Position numbers and translations under genes: made by a program. DNA of 64,000 bases from Hirudinaria manillensis (lineage: Eukaryota; Annelida; Clitellata; Hirudinida; Hirudinidae). Of the stretch, positions 48,523 through 58,556 are shown piece by piece (the stretch's first letter is position 1; each line of letters begins with the position of its first letter). The DNA lies in assembly GCA_034509925.1 (NCBI GenBank), contig CM067528.1, forward strand, positions 3,086,001-3,150,000. The letters run 5' to 3'. The notes under the pieces are model-generated. The model did no database searches. It was not told where the DNA came from and was given only the letters and a program-made list of their open reading frames with translations.

Positions 48523-48649
48523 TGTCGTTATTAATGCAAAAAAAACTGAGCCACGCCACGACAAAATGATTTTGATTTAATTTTGCATTTCTCGTTAATA
48601 ATTTACAATAAACACATCCGATTGCTATCAATATTAATGATGACATCAC

Positions 48650-48700
48650 CGACATCATCATCATCATCATCATCATCATCGTCATCATCATCGTCGTCAC
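48650..48700. repeat. CAT/CGT microsatellite
   Basis: About 17 units, mostly CAT, with CGT units towards the right end. Confidence 0.85.
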
Positions 48701-49383
48701 GAATATGCAATTAAAATATTAACAGCAGCAATAACTGCTGTACTTCGATTGAAATATTCTGAAATTATTTACGAGTTGCGATCCATTAAAGTTGTGATGT
48801 TGTTAGCCATACTCGCTACTTTTCTGTTTACTTTTCGAAGTAACGGAGTACTTTTTTTTTCTTTTTAAATTACTCCTGTAACTATGGCGTTACATCCTCC
48901 TAATCCTCTGATAATCCGAAGCTGGTCCCGTTTCTAAGTTTTGATTGTTCAGTAATTGGTGTCACAAGAGTTTTGTTGGATCAACGAAGCGAGACGAACG
49001 CAATGCAATACAGGTGAGTGACTCACCTTCTGGAACCTCTCGAATTCTCACGGATTTGGACGGATTTCAGTCTCGCTGCTACCTCCTCTCGTGGCAGAAA
49101 TTACCTTCCTAATAAAAATTTTTCGCACCTGTATTGTCTCTCTTACACCTGACACCTACTGACAATACAATGCCGAGTAGTTACTAGCTCCGAGACGATA
49201 TGAGATGGCGCTCAAAGTCTGACATTATCATCATTACCATCACCATCACCATCATCATCGTCGTCGTCGTCATCATCATACCGTGGCCATGGAAGCCTTT
49301 ATTATCGCCGTTGATGAAAATAGTCCAAAAACAATACGACAATTTATTGTTTAAAAAAGTTATTGTCATTCACTCTTGAAACA

Positions 49384-49433
49384 TCACGTGAAAAGTCGTT
49401 GGCAACTGCGTCCTTAATCAGAGCATCACGTGA
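49384..49433. promoter_or_regulatory. Two TCACGTGA E-boxes
   Basis: TCACGTGA at 49384-49391 and 49426-49433, 42 bp apart, at the left edge of a GC-rich segment. Two further exact copies are at 14462 and 43803. Confidence 0.4.
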
Positions 49434-49672
49434 CCGAATCCAACGTGCCCGACCTGGAGCAGCGAACGTACCTGGAGTGGTCTCAAGTACACCTGCAGCG
49501 CCTGGCTGGCGAGCGAACGAGCGATCTGTTAAACGCCTCCAAGATTCTTCCCGCGATCGCACCCGTGCAGTGGCAGGGGGGTGGTTACGCTCTGCTGAAC
49601 ATTCTCACGCCGTCATCTGAGTCGATGCCCGCTCTGCGAGTCCCGCTAAATGCCGCTCGTTCGACCTTTTGA
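49421..49672 (+). CDS. Possible terminal coding exon, GC-rich at third positions
   Basis: After a possible acceptor (CCTTAATCAG) an open frame of about 83 codons runs to TGA at 49670-49672. It includes PDLEQRTYLEWSQVHLQRL and LLNASKILPAIAPVQW. Third codon positions are strongly G/C in AT-rich surroundings, which suggests coding selection. No upstream exon or family is recognised. The segment also carries two E-boxes, so a GC-rich regulatory island is the alternative. Confidence 0.3.
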   Translation, partial: EHHVTESNVPDLEQRTYLEWSQVHLQRLAGERTSDLLNASKILPAIAPVQWQGGGYALLNILTPSSESMPALRVPLNAARSTF

Positions 49673-50144
49673 CACCGGGAGACCGAATTTATGTTCTCAG
49701 TCGAACGACAGCTCAGTGGGTCCAAGTTCAAGCAGACGACTGAATAGACATTTTTCTTCTTCTTCTTCTTCTTCTTCTGCTACGACGTAAGCCACCCATC
49801 CACCAGCCACCCATCGTGATCTCCCCTCGCTACCCTTTTTGTTTCACGGATTATCTCCCCAATTCTCCCAGCCCCCAAACTGCCTGCAAAAAGTACGGAC
49901 CAACGTATTAACGTCGTTAATACTAATTGTCTTAAGAGCCGATGATTAACCTCTGTCCGCTTCTTTGCTATGTCAATTATGATAAGGTACAGGCATCGAT
50001 TTGGTATCTTTGGCCAGGCATGAATATTAAGTGGAAGTTTTGTTTCGATTGTTTTAGTCTGCAGGGAACTTCACAGCTGTCATTTCTTATCGGTCTTCTT
50101 ATCGATGTTATCAACGCATCAGTCCGATTCGATGACATTATTAC

Positions 50145-50205
<61 letters not shown>

Positions 50206-51979
50206 GTCGTCTTTGTTATTATTGTTGTTGTTGCTGCTGTTGTTGTTGTTATTGTTGATTCAGTTGTTATTGAGATAATTAAATCTAATGGCCATATTAT
50301 TGCCGCGTGCAGACAATACCGGGATCGATTGAAACGATTGACCTTTTGACCCCAGCCCTAAGACAACCCGTCTCTGACCACAACACTTCCGCTAGGCGCG
50401 GCACACAAACCAAACTCGAGTGCATTTTTCAATGGTTAATTCGACCCGAGTTCAAAGTAGGAGATTGTCTGACATCTGACCAAGCAATGTGAACGTTCAT
50501 TGTGATCCGTAAGAGTTCATTCTTCCACGAGTGCATGGAAGGGACACTTCTAATACTATTAGCTGTTTATTGACTGAGTAGTCTTATTACTCAGTTTTAT
50601 AAACCAAGGATGTTAAATCTTACTTGAGTATAAATTCAATTGAAATTAACCTGATATTCAGTCATTTTCAATCAGTTTCAATCATTTTCAATCTATTCTC
50701 AGAGTCACTAAAAACTCGTTAACCTAGAATAACCTCTTCTGAAAACTTGGCGTTCATTGAAAACTGTTTCATTTTCAAACAGTCCCACGTCAAGCGGCCC
50801 GTACGTCGCCATTGTTCTTCTGACATACAAACCCCATTCAGGCGTTCATGAATAATTAAACGTCTTAGTTTCAAAAAGCTTATTTACCTTGAGTTCAAAA
50901 CCTACCTACGGCGGGCCATTTCTTTCCACGGAACTGTACTTTGAGGCCTCAGGGTGTCAGAAAGGGGATCACAGCCTTTCCTTGCGTGCAAATGTTTCTA
51001 ACGAAAACAGACCGAAAAACACATTCACCTGTTTATTGAGTCGACCAACTAATTTGAGATGATGTCTGCCGATCTTGGTGAAAAGTAAATGAAAAGCAAT
51101 GTTTAGTACTTTTGTTCTAGTAGAATTGAAAGGAATTATTCTAGTAAATTAGGAATTTTAATTAAAATATCGGTGAGAATATTTTATATTTTAAAAATAT
51201 GATTTAATTGCTTCTTCTCAAGTAAAAAAAACAACAAACTGACAGGTGATTACACAATAAGCAGTTTTCCGATCATTCACCCCATTGGTCAGTAATCGTC
51301 TGCTTCGTTTGATTTCAAAATTTAAATTTCATCTGGAGGCAAATCAATTTCCGAGCACTTTAGCGCATGATTACCCTGGGGAACGATCTTACCGTTACCT
51401 TCAAAGGATCAAAAGACTTGGAAGGAATGCCAGAAAGATGGACGGATGGCAGTCGCCAAGGAAAAGATTAAAGAAGTGATCCCATTGTCTCACCATAATG
51501 CCAGTCAATCTGATCTTATTTGACGGACGGATTGATGTTTATCGATGGAACTTCACTCGTTCACCTTCAGACCACGCCCTTCCACTCTGCCCGGCCTCTC
51601 CGGAGGTGAACCCATCTTTCCAAGGGCAGGTTTTAGGTCTTTGATATGATGAGTGGTTTCAATCAATGATTGGTAACGAGTTGGAACAATTGGACACGAG
51701 TCAATACGTTGCCTCGGGCGTCCTCTGGGAAAATTCTGAATGGCCGTCTGTAGGTGCCGTTTATTGGGAGCAATAACATTCTCAATGTTTGAGAAATGTT
51801 TCAGATATTGTTTCGTAATGACATTCGCTTCAATGCCGTCTGACATTGATGTGGGGTCGGATTCACGTCGCGCGTTCTTTTTTAATGTCCTATTTGTCAA
51901 GTTTTAATTGAAATTAATTTTTTTTTAAAGTTACCTTTTTAAAGAGTTCAATGAGAAATTTGTTTTGTTTTGTTTTCAG
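49673..51979. other. Gene-poor stretch before zinc-finger exon
   Basis: Contains a CTT run (49751-49778) and an ATT/GTT array (50138-50268). ORFs at 49942-50349, 50307-50492, 51285-51479 and 51553-51900 (-) have no recognised domain. Probably intron and 5' region of the zinc-finger gene. Confidence 0.45.
50138..50268. repeat. ATT/GTT microsatellite
   Basis: About 25 ATT triplets, then mixed GTT, GCT and ATT triplets. Confidence 0.88.
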
Positions 51980-51984
51980 AATTA

Positions 51985-52074
51985 ATGCACGGTCGTGGAA
52001 ACATCAAACGAGAGCGGCCATTGAACTTTTACAGACTGGCAAACATATTTGTAAAGCCATTAACATGGATTTGA
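51985..52074 (+). other. Upstream ORF overlapping the zinc-finger start
   Basis: If the exon begins after the acceptor at 51978-51979, its first ATG (51985) opens a 29-codon ORF in another frame that ends at TGA 52072-52074, past the main ATG at 52065. Such an overlapping uORF would lower translation from 52065. Confidence 0.35.
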
Positions 52075-54347
52075 CGTCTGAGACTTTGAATTATTCGACA
52101 TTTGACATTCAATGCGAATTCTTCCCCGGAGACAATTGCATGTACGATTTCGACTCGAAGGAAAACGAAAAACATTATCCAGAAGTTAACTTTTCAACTG
52201 TTTTCGAATCCACCACCATCGACGAAAAGTTGAGGCGGTCGAGTTATTTTGAAGAAGGCATTGCATCTCCTCTCTTTAACAACTACAACAACGACCATAC
52301 TTCTAAAGTTGCACCGACCAACAGACAGTATTACCGAGCTAGTCAGTTCCAGTCGATCAGGTTCGAATCCGATGAAAGCAGCGCTCAGAGCGAATCTTCA
52401 TCGACGAACCAGGATCTTTCCTCTTCGACCAATTCGATCAGTAGAGTCTTTGTTTGTTCGTACTGCAATAAAAGTTTCACTAGCGAGAAATATTTGAGTA
52501 TGCACGTATCTCTCCACAACCTTCCCAATGCGGGCGGCGAGTCAAACAGCGCCCAGCTAATCGTACAGGAATTCAAGAGCCAAGGAATCTGTCCAATAGA
52601 GAGAACAAAAGGCAAGGGGAGCAGTAAAGCTGCCAGTTGGACTTGTAAGATTTGCCTGAAGACGTTCGCTCAGAATTCCAACTACAAGAACCACATTAGA
52701 ACCCATTCGAACGAGAGGCCGTTCGTTTGCAACGTTTGCAGCATCGGCTTCAAAGAGAGATACCATCTCAAGAAACACGAGCTCTTCGTTCACACGTCTG
52801 AAATGAAAGAAAAGTGCAAAATCTGCGACAAGAAATTTAAAGACTCAACTGCGGTCAGGGCTCACGAGAGGACGCATTCTGACCTTCGACCTTACGTGTG
52901 CATGAGGTGCAACAAGGCCTTCAAGACGAGCGAGTGCCTCTGGCACCACGAAAACAGGAGTAAGGCTTGCGTGAAAAACTACTTGAAAAACAACCCGGGT
53001 TCGGACCTGAAAGTTGAAAGCAAGAAGAATAAAAACCGCAAAATAGATCGCCAGGAAAGAAACAAGGATTCAATTTACCAGGAGAAGGATTCGCGGGAAG
53101 CTTTCCAATCGACTAACTCGGAAAATTCTCGCGAACACGTTAAGATGGAACAGAATTCAAATTTTTACTCGCATCAAAACATTTTCAGTCAACCCCTGTC
53201 ACAACACCTCGCTATCAGTGAACCTTTGCTTCTTGAAAATAATTCCTTATACCACGACTTCGGTATGGGGAACAACAGCGCATATGATAAAACCAAGAAG
53301 GCAGAAAGCGTAAAGTGCATTCAGTGCAGCAAATCTTTAGAAAACAACTCTTCCAGTGAAGTCACAGATCGTCCGCAACAATGTGCCGAATGCAGCTCCA
53401 ATTTCAGGTCGAAAATCCACTTGAATGGTAACAGTCTTCACCAAAACGCAGAAGACCCTCCCTGCGGATGTCGAATTTGTGGCAAAAAGTTCAAAGATCA
53501 ATCGGCGTTGAAAGTTCACGAAAGGACTCATTCCGAAGTCGGTCCTTTCAATTGCCAGTGTGGAAAAAGTTTCGGTACGAGAGACAACTTGTGGAGCCAC
53601 CAGCAGCGAGGTCTTTGTGAGTTTTCGTACGAAATGTCGACGATACAAGAATCCGAAAGTAATTGGCAATCCAGTGCTAGCGAATACTTCGATTCTAAAG
53701 CAGACCATTCGAGTCACGAACAAATCTTAACTCCTAGTCAAGAAGTCATCGCCGTCTGTAGTTCCGCTCTAAACTTAGCTCAACAATCTCGAGAACACGA
53801 ATCTGCCATCCTTCCGAGAGGAGATTCCACTTGGAAGATGCTCGGGCCAAAACAAGTCGCCGGAGCGATGTCAGCGGAACAGCATCCTGCCATTCCAACT
53901 GCTATTGTCGTGCCAATGAAAAGAATTCCGTCCAACATATTCGCTCAGCAGGTCATTTCACCGCACAAAAAAACCATCGACGCCGCTTTCCTGCCTCCAT
54001 TCGAGACCTTCAATGATACCATTCCAACTGAAGTTCTGCACCAGGCCGTCGGGATGGGCAACCTGAATCACGAAGGCCAGCAGTTCCATTCGAAGCCCAA
54101 CTTCCAACAAAAGCTTCCCGACATTCAATGCATGCTCCAGTCTTTTCCGCACAACTATTCCTTTCCGATCGCTAGCCAGTCGCCAAGCGACTCGATGCGA
54201 CAGTCAAACGTCGCGGACGCCCAGAGAGACTTTGGAGGCCCCTGCTACCAAAAGCAGCCTGGATTTTCCAACCACGTCGCCTACATCACCAACCCTTCAG
54301 AGGACTTCAGATACAATAACCAATTCTCCATTTCGTACAACTTCTAG
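52065..54347 (+). CDS. C2H2 zinc-finger protein, 760 aa
   Basis: Probable nuclear DNA-binding regulator. The frame is open from 51951, but a strong acceptor (GTTTTGTTTTCAG, AG at 51978-51979) shows that the first 29 bases are intron, so I start at the ATG at 52065 (AACATGG context); an in-frame upstream exon remains possible. Fingers: one at about residues 128-152 (FVCSYCNKSFTSEKYLSMH), a group at about 191-305 (WTCKICLKTFAQNSNYKNH, then FVCNVCSIGFKERYHLKKH, CKICDKKFKDSTAVRAH, YVCMRCNKAFKTSECLWHH), a degenerate finger near 418-455 and two more at about 466-520 (CRICGKKFKDQSALKVH). Fingers 4-5 and the last pair resemble each other (KKFKDSTAV/KKFKDQSAL), suggesting internal duplication. The N- and C-terminal flanks are Ser/Asn/Gln-rich and likely disordered. 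No KRAB, BTB or SCAN domain. Orthology not recognised. Confidence 0.9.
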   Translation: MDLTSETLNYSTFDIQCEFFPGDNCMYDFDSKENEKHYPEVNFSTVFESTTIDEKLRRSSYFEEGIASPLFNNYNNDHTSKVAPTNRQYYRASQFQSIRFESDESSAQSESSSTNQDLSSSTNSISRVFVCSYCNKSFTSEKYLSMHVSLHNLPNAGGESNSAQLIVQEFKSQGICPIERTKGKGSSKAASWTCKICLKTFAQNSNYKNHIRTHSNERPFVCNVCSIGFKERYHLKKHELFVHTSEMKEKCKICDKKFKDSTAVRAHERTHSDLRPYVCMRCNKAFKTSECLWHHENRSKACVKNYLKNNPGSDLKVESKKNKNRKIDRQERNKDSIYQEKDSREAFQSTNSENSREHVKMEQNSNFYSHQNIFSQPLSQHLAISEPLLLENNSLYHDFGMGNNSAYDKTKKAESVKCIQCSKSLENNSSSEVTDRPQQCAECSSNFRSKIHLNGNSLHQNAEDPPCGCRICGKKFKDQSALKVHERTHSEVGPFNCQCGKSFGTRDNLWSHQQRGLCEFSYEMSTIQESESNWQSSASEYFDSKADHSSHEQILTPSQEVIAVCSSALNLAQQSREHESAILPRGDSTWKMLGPKQVAGAMSAEQHPAIPTAIVVPMKRIPSNIFAQQVISPHKKTIDAAFLPPFETFNDTIPTEVLHQAVGMGNLNHEGQQFHSKPNFQQKLPDIQCMLQSFPHNYSFPIASQSPSDSMRQSNVADAQRDFGGPCYQKQPGFSNHVAYITNPSEDFRYNNQFSISYNF

Positions 54348-54570
54348 AACTTTCGGTCACTTATCGGACGCTGACAGCTGTTTCCATCCATTTTAAAATT
54401 TGTTCTTCGACTCTTTTCAAGTATTAAATGTTTTGTGTGTTCTCATATTTAATCTTATCTTTTGTAACTTGTCTTTTTAGTGCATTTTGACTCTGCAAGT
54501 CAGTTGAATGTGTAGGATGTTAGGAAGAAATTGTTTTGTGACGGCTTACCGACGAGAGACGAGAAATTTT

Positions 54571-54656
54571 GTGAACGAACATCCGTACGTATGCAAACAA
54601 TTTAATAAAGTATTATTCAAATGGTCGAGTGCAGTGAAATGCAACCGAAAGTTGTT
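54571..54656 (+). pseudogene. Decayed C2H2 finger downstream of the zinc-finger gene
   Basis: One frame reads NEHPYVCKQFNKVLFKWSSA followed by VKCNRKL. This looks like a linker plus finger in which the second Cys is Phe and the first His is Asn. It lies about 220 bp past the stop, so it is not translated with the gene. The AATAAA at 54604-54609 falls inside it. Confidence 0.45.
54604..54609 (+). terminator. Zinc-finger gene polyadenylation signal
   Basis: AATAAA about 255 bp after the stop at 54347 and about 90 bp before the end of the convergent COMMD6 coding sequence. Confidence 0.5.
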
Positions 54657-54700
54657 TATGTTGAACGATAACCTACTGCGAGGAATCGCAGACGGATGTT

Positions 54701-55500
54701 TCATCCACTGTATTGGTCCATGACAACTTTTGCTTTTTCAAGCTCATGGAGAAGATTGTAGAATCTTGATAATGTCAGTTCTGTTATTTGAAGTGGGATT
54801 GAAAATTTAAAATCATTTGTAACTAAAATCAATCAATTGAATTCAAACTTAATAAAATAAAAAATGAATAAATGAAGCTCACCTAGGAATATTGTTTCTG
54901 GTTTTCCATCCTTATTTATAGTCAGACTGAGCTACAAATCAATAGCAAATTGTAAGACAAAGTGACATAAAAGAAATTTGAATGAATTATAATAACATAA
55001 CCTCCACTTTGATAAAAATTCATCAATAAGCAAGGTTATTGGCAGACTCACGTCGACGAATGTTGATCCAACTTTGCGCACTTCACTGCTCGAGACTGTC
55101 ACTGGACAAAGTTTAATATAAATAGTTTAGAGTAAATAGGACTGATTCATAAAATTGCCATAAACAGAGTAAAGATATGACTCATTGGTTATGTTATAAA
55201 ATATCAATAAAGTAATTTATAGTTAATAAACAATGTAATTTTATAAACTTCTAAAGACAACAATGTAATTTGCAAAATCAAAATTGTTAGTGTTTAAAGT
55301 CAGTCTTTTGATCTAAATCAATTAATTACCTATAATAAGACATCCTAAACATTGATAACTACATTGATACATGATTCCTTTACAATGGAATGTTAAATTA
55401 ATAAAACCAATTAATTATTTCGAGTGATGAACAAACCTCCAAGCTTCCAGTCAACTTTCAGCAGTTGGTTTACTAGAAATAATTGCTCGTCAGATGCCAT
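54701..55500 (-). CDS. COMMD6: COMMD6, COMM-domain protein, 4 exons, 80 aa
   Basis: COMM-domain proteins form the ten-subunit COMMD ring of the Commander complex in endosomal recycling and also dampen NF-kB. Exons (minus strand): 55500-55437, 55101-55052, 54931-54883 and 54780-54701, all in phase, ending TGA. Sequence landmarks: FLVNQLLKVDWKLG, SSSEVRKVGSTFVD, LSLTINKDGKPETIF and LTLSRFYNLLHELEKAK, covering a whole COMM domain with almost nothing before it. Human COMMD6 is 85 residues and likewise nearly all COMM domain, hence the assignment; COMMD7 is similar in the domain but has a long N-terminal part that is absent here. The gene converges on the zinc-finger gene with probably overlapping 3' ends. 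Confidence 0.85.
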
Positions 55501-58453
55501 GTTGATGCCTGTAATTATTTAAGTGGTGCGATCGATGAATCATAAATAACATTTTTAATAAGGATTAATTTTACTTTAGCTATAATATATATTTTCATAA
55601 TTTTGCATGAAAAATATGCTAATCTTTTTTTATATAAAAATGATTCTCGATCCTTTCTTTATCGATAGTGAAGCAATGTTTCAAAACATTGCAAATTTTT
55701 GCTAACGTTATCGTGACTTACTTAAATCCTTTATATATTACATCTCAATCATCAATCATCACTTTAATAAATGAAGTTGGACGCCCACCTGGAATCGGAC
55801 AATATCAAAATAAACACATTTTCAACTAAAAGTGAACTTATGATCACACAAATCATCCTAATTTTAAATTATTCTAGATTGCATTGGCGAATTAATTTTT
55901 TTTCAACACTTAAATATTTTAAATAATTTTAACCTCTCTAGATTTATTAGCATTAAAATTTGAATTATTCACTCAATCCGCAGATGTCTATCAATCCTCT
56001 GCTTGTCTAAAGAGCTTGTTTGATATTTTCCGAGCTCGATATGCCTAACAAAAAGTTCTTAGAAAATAAGTTGAAATCATATTTTTGGTCATCATTCCTA
56101 AAATTTCTGTTTTCATAAATCTTTAGCACGGCGTTTTGTACCTGATTAGGAATTTATGCACAAATTTGTCACAGGTTGTCTATCCAAGAGCATCCAAGGG
56201 AGTCCCTGCAGGAAGCTAACGTCATCAAATGACATTTTTTTTTGTTCCCAAAACCCACTTTCAGCTAACTTGATTGATTATATGAGTACTAAATAATAAA
56301 AATGATAACAATAGTAAGTCTGTAAGACACCACATATGTAGTAGCAGATGCGCAAAAAGAAATAAAATTAAAAACTTCTGAGGATTGAAAATAAAATTAC
56401 AAAAAACAATTCTCTGGAGTGATCTATTTCATAAGTCTTTTTTGTTTTGAGTCGAGAGTGTTATTTCAGAAGTTATTTCGTGAGATTGAGACACGTGTAG
56501 CACTTAATGAAAAAATCCATAGCATCTGCACGAAATAATTTCAATCGTTAATGCATTTGGCGTTCATCGGACGTGGTCAGACTTGACTTTCGACAGGTGC
56601 TTTGTCCACCAAGATGACGTTCTGTCGAGAGATGCTAAGCATTCTAATCAAGAAATGCATGGAGATTTTCCGACCATTACCAGATGTAATCTTTCCTCTC
56701 AATGGCTGACCAGCGTTCCAGAAGAATCCATTAGACTTTCTTGTTATATGCCGACTGCAACAAAAGTAGTCCTCTATTCTATTCCATTCCAAGATGAAAG
56801 TCTTCAATCTCCTGTTTTAATGTCATTTTATTTTCCTTCACAACATTTAAAAACGAAAATCTCAAAAATCTGTTATTATAAATTATAAAAATTAAAAAAA
56901 AATTATTATAAATCAAAAAGGTTGTTCTCATGTGAATCGAATTCATACACGTTGAACCTGATTCTAAAGCGATTTGTGACGCTGAGTTTCTTAGTAACCC
57001 ATTTGTTCTGAACGAAGACTTCCTTCCTTTTCAGATTCTCATTTTCTTTCCCTCCATCAAACGTCGTTCATTTCACTCCATCCATCCATCAACACTTTTT
57101 ACGTACGTTTTATCTGCAAAAATGATGTTACTCTGTAACTTGATTTCATTATTTTTGAGTGAATATTTTTTTTTAAATATTTCCATTTTATAACCATTAT
57201 TTTAATGTTTAAAGCCAAATAAATATTAAATAAAATTATTTTTTTTTAATCTGGATATCATGGCTTTTCATCCCTCAAATATTTCAATAGATTTTCTTTA
57301 AAGTCCTTAATTACTAATTTAAAGCTTATATTTAAATTCAATTATTTATTCATTTTTATTGTCCTTTGAAATGAGATTAAAATGAAATCTCAATTTAATG
57401 CGTTGAGAAATGACTTTGAGTATCAGAAATCTCAATTCGACACCACACCATAGTTCGACTCAAGTTTTAAAAAATCTAGGGAACAAACAAATATTAAATT
57501 CCATTAAATTAATTTGCATTTAAATACAAATAAATGTTTAATTGTTCCATATGTTCAAAAAAAATATAAATTCTAAAAAACAGTCCAGAGAATGTTTTTC
57601 TTTCGAAAAGAGACTTTCTTGAGTCCTGTTTGCTTAATGGCAATAATTCTTGGACGTCAAATTAACATTTCGAAAGATGACATAAAAATTATGCTCTTGG
57701 AAGGCATGTCATCCGATGACGTCACATGTCGTGTTGCACCAAAGCGGATGTGTTTATTGAACACGCGACAGTCTGACATTTGAAGCCGGAACCCAAGGAG
57801 GTAACCAAGGAGGAAAAAACCAGGAAAATGATATCGGGACGGAAAAGAATGCTAACGGAATGAGAGTTTTATCTTCTTAAAAACATTCGACTTTTACGGG
57901 ATTTGTTTTCAATAATTCAAAGAAATTAATCCTCGAAAATGAATTAAATCTGATTCTTCGACAAAAAGTAAAAAAAAACGAAAAATTCTTCTCACAAATG
58001 AATCCTAATTTCCGGAACTACGAAAGCAACTAATTTGTTGCTCCTTTCAAAAAGTTTAGATTTAAGAAACAACCGACTATGAGCTTCCGGTCAAAAAAAA
58101 ATCCACGAGGAGACATACCCTTGACACCGATGATGATGATGATGATGATGAAGAAGAAGATGACGATTCTCGATGATGTTGTCATATTTGTACTAAATTA
58201 TATCCTGTCAAATTATTTTATGATCGTTCAGAAATTATATTAGCGATTAAATTTATTTTTATAATTAATCGGACCCACAAAAGTAGCCCGCAAATGATGC
58301 GGAAATGAATGATTGGTTTCAACTTCCACGAGGAATATACCTCGAGGAGAAAGCTTAAATGAATTCGACATTTTCAAAGATACAATTTCTTCTAATATTT
58401 CAAAGTGAATTTTCAGTTATTAACTATTAATTATTTTAATTATTACTTCTCTT
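55501..58453. other. Intergenic, nothing recognised
   Basis: AT-rich with no supported gene. ORFs at 56577-56888 and 57592-57783 lack domains and splice context. A short GAT/GAA run lies at 58130-58165. Confidence 0.5.
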
Positions 58454-58556
58454 AAACGGGTCAAGTCAAGTTTACATCGCCCCTGTACCTCACGCGCACG
58501 GCGCTATACAAATGACATATTATTATTATTATTATTGTTATTATTATTATTTTTTT
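58454..58556 (-). mobile_element. Possible second copy of the microsatellite-linked element
   Basis: CTATACAAATGACA (58504-58517) is the reverse complement of a near match to the sequence at 21294-21307, and an ATT array follows at 58518-58550, equivalent to the TAA array before the first copy. The remaining left part (GTCAAGTTTACATCGCCCC) is more GC-rich than its surroundings. Ends not defined. Confidence 0.35.

Larger units (their letters stand above)
47010..49420. other. Gene-poor, microsatellite-rich stretch
   Basis: Holds GAAT (47163-47240) and ATTG (47583-47697) tetranucleotide arrays, a TTA array (48482-48522) and CAT/CGT arrays (48650-48700, 49228-49280). No supported gene. Confidence 0.5.

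Noticed and set aside
52355-52375. GTTCGAATCC, a tRNA B-box-like sequence
   Set aside because: It lies inside the zinc-finger coding exon and no A-box or cloverleaf is present.
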